A stretch of 23,046 nt of DNA from Entophlyctis helioformis. Lineage: Eukaryota; Chytridiomycota; Chytridiomycetes; Chytridiales; Chytriomycetaceae. The notes beneath the pieces were generated by a model, which was given only the letters and a program-made list of their open reading frames with translations, had not been told where the DNA came from and did not search any database. Shown here piece by piece: positions 20,150 through 23,046 of the stretch; positions within the stretch are counted from its first letter, which is position 1; every line of letters begins with the position of its first letter. The stretch lies in contig JAHLKH010000294.1 of NCBI GenBank assembly GCA_025526915.1, positions 1-23,046 on the forward strand, written 5' to 3'. A program made the translations under genes and the position numbers.

Positions 20150-21976
20150 ATGGGGGTCGTCGGCGCGACTCCTCCCATCGACAAAGCAGGTGGTAGCAAA
20201 ACCTTTGATCCCACAAACCCTCTCTCGGGTGCAATTCAGGTCGTGGTACAGCCCCCTCAAACACTGCAGCAGCACAACACAGAGCGTCCGCCCATCCAGT
20301 GTGTTGTGCATGTGGACGTTCTCAGTCTTTTTGCTGGCGATATCTACAAAGCAGCACCAATACTGCTGGCACAGCCAGAGGAAAACTGGACGCCGACACT
20401 CGAGCCGCTCATTGCCAGCCTCGCAGCATCAATTGGAAAGCTCCACATGGTCCGGCTCCATGTCGATGGCTCGCTTCTCAACACCAATATCAAGGCTGTC
20501 CGCACTGAGCGGGCACGGGTAAATTTGGAAGCAGCATTGTCGATCCAGACAATGGTGGCCAAGCGAAAAGCAGACCAGAAAGGCAACAGGCTCACAAAGT
20601 ATGCCACTTGCTGTTGTTGATTTGCATGCCGTGCTGACTGAGTGCCCTTCCAGGGACGAGATCCAGTCACTCCAGTGGGCATTTCCATTGACATGCGAGC
20701 GTAAGGCGGCAATCTGCGGGGCCATTGGGGGTCTTCTTGGATACTTTGGGGAAGGGTCATCTGTGTGCCTTTGCGATAATGAGGCGGATGTTTGCATTGC
20801 ATGCCGTGTGCGCAAAGCAAGGTTGGTTGGTCTTCTGCATGCCTCTCCAATCCATGGCTCACACGCCTTTCTTGACAGCAATGTGCCGGTCGTCGTCATC
20901 AGTGGTGATACCGACCTTATCTTTCATTGTGCCGGCTATTGCCCTGTCCTGCTGCTGCAAATGCGCGGCAGACAGATTGCGCAGATAAGATCGTACAACC
21001 ACCCAGGTGTAGCATCTATTGCAGCCGCCTTTGGCTTGCCAGAGATTCTTGACATCTGCCGGTTGGCGGCAGCCGCAGCGAGAAATGACTATTTTCATTG
21101 TGATGAGATTGGTATGTTGGCTTGCCTGCTTTGCAATTTTGGATGCCATGCGCTGCGACCTTGACTTACTCGTGATGCTGCAATGATGACTTGCAAGGGA
21201 TCGTCACGGCTGCAAAGTGCATTATGGCATGCATTCGTTTTGAGGCAACATGGGCAGGGATCACTGTCGCAGAGTTCTGTCAACGCCTGCAAGACCCAGA
21301 CCTTGCCAGGATGTTTGTGGACGTCTTCAAGGCCTCATTTATGTTGCAGATGTACAAGATCGGCGGCAAGCCTCTTGCTCAATCGTTCAGCAATGCCTTC
21401 GCGGTGTTTCTTGACCGTGATGAAACTGGAGCGGATATTGGAGAGTTCACAGACCAAAGCCATGGTTGTTATGGGGATGTTTTTGCTCAAATGATACCGC
21501 TGTAAGTCTTGCTTTGGATGCACTTGGACAGCATGGCATTGACATGAATGCATGCATCATCCAATGGCAACAGCAGGACTGCCAACAGGGCCGCCTCAGC
21601 TCGAAAAAAGTAGGCGTGCTTGTGATCTCTGGAGGATTCTCATGGCACTGACTCTGATGGATGCCACTGGCAGATCTGCCTCTGCATGCACAGCCTACAG
21701 CAACTGCTGCTTGAGCCACACGGCACAGCAGCTGAAGGACAAGGCCAGTGGTGCGGTTTGGCACCTTACACGGGATGAAGTCATGGTGCTCGCCAAGCAC
21801 ATTGTCAACACAAGGCGACTGGACGACGTTTTTGTCATGCTCAATGGCTGCCGTGTCGTGTTTAGCTGCGTTCTCCGATGCACGGCAGACCTCCTCGCCG
21901 ACGACATTCTCAACGGCCGCGACATCCTTGCTGATATCTGCGAGAATGCAAGCAAGCAGCTGCTCCAGGCTGTGCA
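20150..21976 (+). CDS. FEN1/XPG-type nuclease gene of element B, 3' part replaced by an LTR insertion
   Basis: Exons 20150-20598, 20654-21111, 21198-21501, 21574-21609 (36 nt) and 21674 onward. The four introns are 55, 86, 72 and 64 nt, the same lengths as in element A. The frame is uninterrupted. Acidic active-site positions: VVHVDVLSLF; LHVDGSLLNTN; CDNEADVCIA; VVISGDTDLIFH; and NDYFHC, followed by the helix-hairpin-helix IGIVTAAKCIM. Over 73 residues of exon 2 it matches element A at 53. Exon 5 (SACTAYSNCCLSHTAQQL to SKQLLQAVH) ends abruptly where element A continues EKDLATKGY, because the retrotransposon LTR begins at 21977. Without the rest of the element the protein would be a FEN1-like domain with a foreign tail. 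This copy gives the best reference frame for the family. Confidence 0.85.
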
Positions 21977-22036
21977 TGACTGGCGTATCGCTAAAGAAGC
22001 ATATTGTAGTACTGGGCCGCCAGACGGACTTGCCGG

Positions 22037-22160
22037 CTGGTTGCAGGGGCAGTGAGTATGCACGCGAGGAAGGGCGGGCAGACGACTTCATTGAGACATA
22101 AGCACGGACCTGGTTGCAGGGGCAGTGAGTATGCACGCGAGGAAGGGCGGGCAGACGACT
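22037..22160. repeat. 51-bp direct repeat inside the LTR
   Basis: 22037-22087 and 22110-22160 are identical over 51 bp (starting CTGGTTGCAGGGGC), separated by 22 bp. This is a recent tandem duplication within the LTR. Confidence 0.9.
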
Positions 22161-22214
22161 GCAAGAACGGGGGCAACCAGAGCGGGGGACGCGGCCGGGC
22201 GATGTCTGTCCGGT

Positions 22215-22238
22215 CACGTGGGTCACGTGGATCACGTG
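22215..22238. promoter_or_regulatory. Three phased E-boxes in the LTR
   Basis: CACGTG occurs at 22215, 22224 and 22233, exactly 9 bp apart, 24-47 bp inside the U3 end of the LTR. CACGTG is the palindromic core for bHLH factors such as fungal Cbf1. A role as an LTR enhancer is inferred. Confidence 0.5.
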
Positions 22239-22261
22239 ACCGCGACCGAGCATCCGTTACA

Positions 22262-22270
22262 CTCCCCCCA
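22262..22270 (-). other. Polypurine tract of the retrotransposon
   Basis: TGGGGGGAG on the minus strand, directly before the LTR start TGTAAC. This is the standard position of the plus-strand primer in Ty3/gypsy elements. Confidence 0.8.
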
Positions 22271-22314
22271 GCGTAGACAGCCACTCATAAGAAAGAAGAG
22301 TGGATGAACAGCGA

Positions 22315-23046
22315 CTAAGAGGATGCAGGGGCGTTGCACACACGAGAGGCAGAAGTGCGGGCAACGATGGACGCATAGGACACAGGACGGGGAACCGTGC
22401 GCTCAGAGCGGCGAGGTGGGGCGGGATGGTTGAGAGGGGGGAGAAAAGAGAGAGAGAAGGAAGGAGGAGAAGAGGGAGGAGGGAGAGGAGGGAAAGATGG
22501 AGAGAGAGAGGGAGATGCGGGTGCAGCAGGTGCGATCGGCTCGTCAGCCGGAGCAGGTGCCGCGGGCGTGGCTGCCGCTGGAGCAGGGGCCACTGGTGCA
22601 GGAGCAGGCGCAGTGCGCTTGCGGCGAGAGGGCTTGGATGCCTTGGGCTGCGTGGGAGCAGGAGCCGCGGCTGGAGCAGGAGCAGCCGGTGCAGGAGCAG
22701 CCGGAGCAGGAGCCGCGCGCGTGGGCTGAGCCGGTTTGGACGCCTTGCCCTTAGGCGCCTTGGTCGGCCGAGCGTGGAATGCCTTGACGAGGTCCTGGGC
22801 CTTGCGCATGTCGGCGGCTGGGACCCATGTGTTGTCGTCGGCTGGATAACCGACCCACTTGACCAGATACTCGATCTTGCCGCGATAAGTGCGCGAGTCA
22901 ACGATCCGCTCGACCTCGTAGTTGTCCGACGTGCCGTCGTCGGCGTGGTACTCGGGGTCCGGCCGGGAGGGCACATCCTTGCGGCCGGTGGGCGCAGACA
23001 GAGGGTCGACATACGGGCAGATCCGGTCAGCATGGAACACGTTGTG
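22315..23046 (-). CDS. Ty3/gypsy pol C-terminus: integrase tail with chromodomain (partial)
   Basis: The open frame enters from beyond the window and stops at 22315-22317. Its first residues, HNVFHADRICPYV, match the integrase segment that precedes the chromodomain in chromoviruses (pattern H-x-VFH...L-x-PY). The chromodomain is at about 22923-22771: YEVERIVDSR, then IEYLVKWVGYPADDNTW with the aromatic cage residues Y, W and W in place, then DLVKAFHARP. It directs integration by reading histone methylation in this family. About 150 residues of Ala/Pro- and Ser/Pro-rich sequence follow, which is long for the region after a chromodomain. The frame shows no breaks in the window, consistent with a fairly young copy. 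Confidence 0.9.
   Translation of the reverse strand, partial: HNVFHADRICPYVDPLSAPTGRKDVPSRPDPEYHADDGTSDNYEVERIVDSRTYRGKIEYLVKWVGYPADDNTWVPAADMRKAQDLVKAFHARPTKAPKGKASKPAQPTRAAPAPAAPAPAAPAPAAAPAPTQPKASKPSRRKRTAPAPAPVAPAPAAATPAAPAPADEPIAPAAPASPSLSPSFPPLPPPSSPPSFSLSFLPPLNHPAPPRRSERTVPRPVSYASIVARTSASRVCNAPASS

Larger units (their letters stand above)
19761..21976 (+). mobile_element. Element B: second copy of the FEN1-like/Fanzor transposon, interrupted
   Basis: Begins with the same terminal sequence as the right end of element A (GCCCGGTTCTCATACC) in opposite orientation, followed by two 28-bp CCAAT repeats, the conserved 159-bp block and the FEN1-like exons. It stops in exon 5 at 21976, where the LTR of a retrotransposon starts. 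The remaining part, including any Fanzor, its other TIR and target duplication, should lie to the right of the window. The bases before its start (GGAAGACGT) differ from those of element A, as expected for an independent insertion. Confidence 0.85.
21977..22261 (-). repeat. 3' LTR of the chromovirus
   Basis: On the minus strand it begins TGTAACGGATGC directly after the polypurine tract and ends CGCCAGTCA at the point where homology to element A stops. Both ends therefore have the TG/CA borders of an LTR. The second LTR is outside the window, so the length of 285 bp rests on these borders. Confidence 0.85.
21977..23046 (-). mobile_element. Ty3/gypsy chromovirus retrotransposon, 3' part
   Basis: Reading leftwards on the minus strand: the end of pol with a chromodomain, a stop at 22315, about 45 bp of spacer, a polypurine tract (22262-22270), and a 285-bp LTR (22261-21977) with TG...CA ends. 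The insertion interrupts element B exactly at 21976/21977. GTGCA (21972-21976) is the expected left target duplication. The rest of the element lies beyond the window. Confidence 0.88.

Noticed and set aside
21502..21609. Exon 3 reading on through the GTAAGT site into ALDALGQHGIDMN (conserved in both copies)
   Set aside because: That reading requires a frame change in both copies, whereas a 72-nt intron plus a 36-nt microexon keeps frame in both; similarity of introns is expected between related copies.

Overview
The window is eukaryotic nuclear DNA. It is gene-dense, with many short spliceosomal introns (about 44-140 nt, often with GTGCGT or GTATGC donors), a tRNA-Gly, and same-strand or convergent neighbours only tens to hundreds of bases apart. 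Two genes that are typical of flagellated organisms (a FAM161-like centriole/axoneme protein and a TTLL9-like tubulin ligase) together with a membrane-anchored Kex2-type protease suggest a zoosporic (chytrid-like) fungus. That assignment is an inference; another flagellated protist is possible.

Layout. 1-121 is the 3' end of an unidentified + gene. 200-1345 (+) is CPSF30/Yth1 of the mRNA 3'-end processing complex. 1479-2135 (-) is a small heat-shock protein with a phased heat-shock-element array behind it. 2589-3224 (-) is a LURP-one-related protein. 3625-3695 is tRNA-Gly(GCC). 3964-6515 (+) is the FAM161-like gene, 14360-16379 (+) the TTLL9-like gene, and 16679-19661 (-) the kexin protease.

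The accessory part is two copies of one undescribed-looking DNA transposon. Element A (6537-14332) lies between FAM161 and TTLL9. It has imperfect 22-bp terminal inverted repeats and a 9-bp ACTTTTTTC target duplication. It carries a train of minus-strand exons (13832 down to 6632) that begins with a FEN1/XPG-type (PIN-like) nuclease, continues through an unrecognised middle region, and ends with a Fanzor (eukaryotic TnpB-like, RuvC plus zinc finger) nuclease. Hairpins lie at the Fanzor end, where a guide (omega-type) RNA would be expected. Element B (19761-21976, +) is a second, diverged copy with the same intron lengths; it is cut in exon 5 by a Ty3/gypsy chromovirus whose 3' LTR (21977-22261) and pol C-terminus with chromodomain (22315-23046, -) run off the window. 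Both element copies sit with their promoter end facing the start codon of a host gene (28 bp from TTLL9, 100 bp from kexin).

Reading-frame caution. Single-base frame breaks, mostly in short homopolymers, recur in conserved host genes (Hsp20, FAM161, TTLL9, kexin) as well as in element A. Residual consensus errors in the assembly are therefore the simplest explanation, and the breaks alone do not prove pseudogenes. Exon coordinates below were worked out by eye from splice consensus, frame continuity and the A/B comparison.
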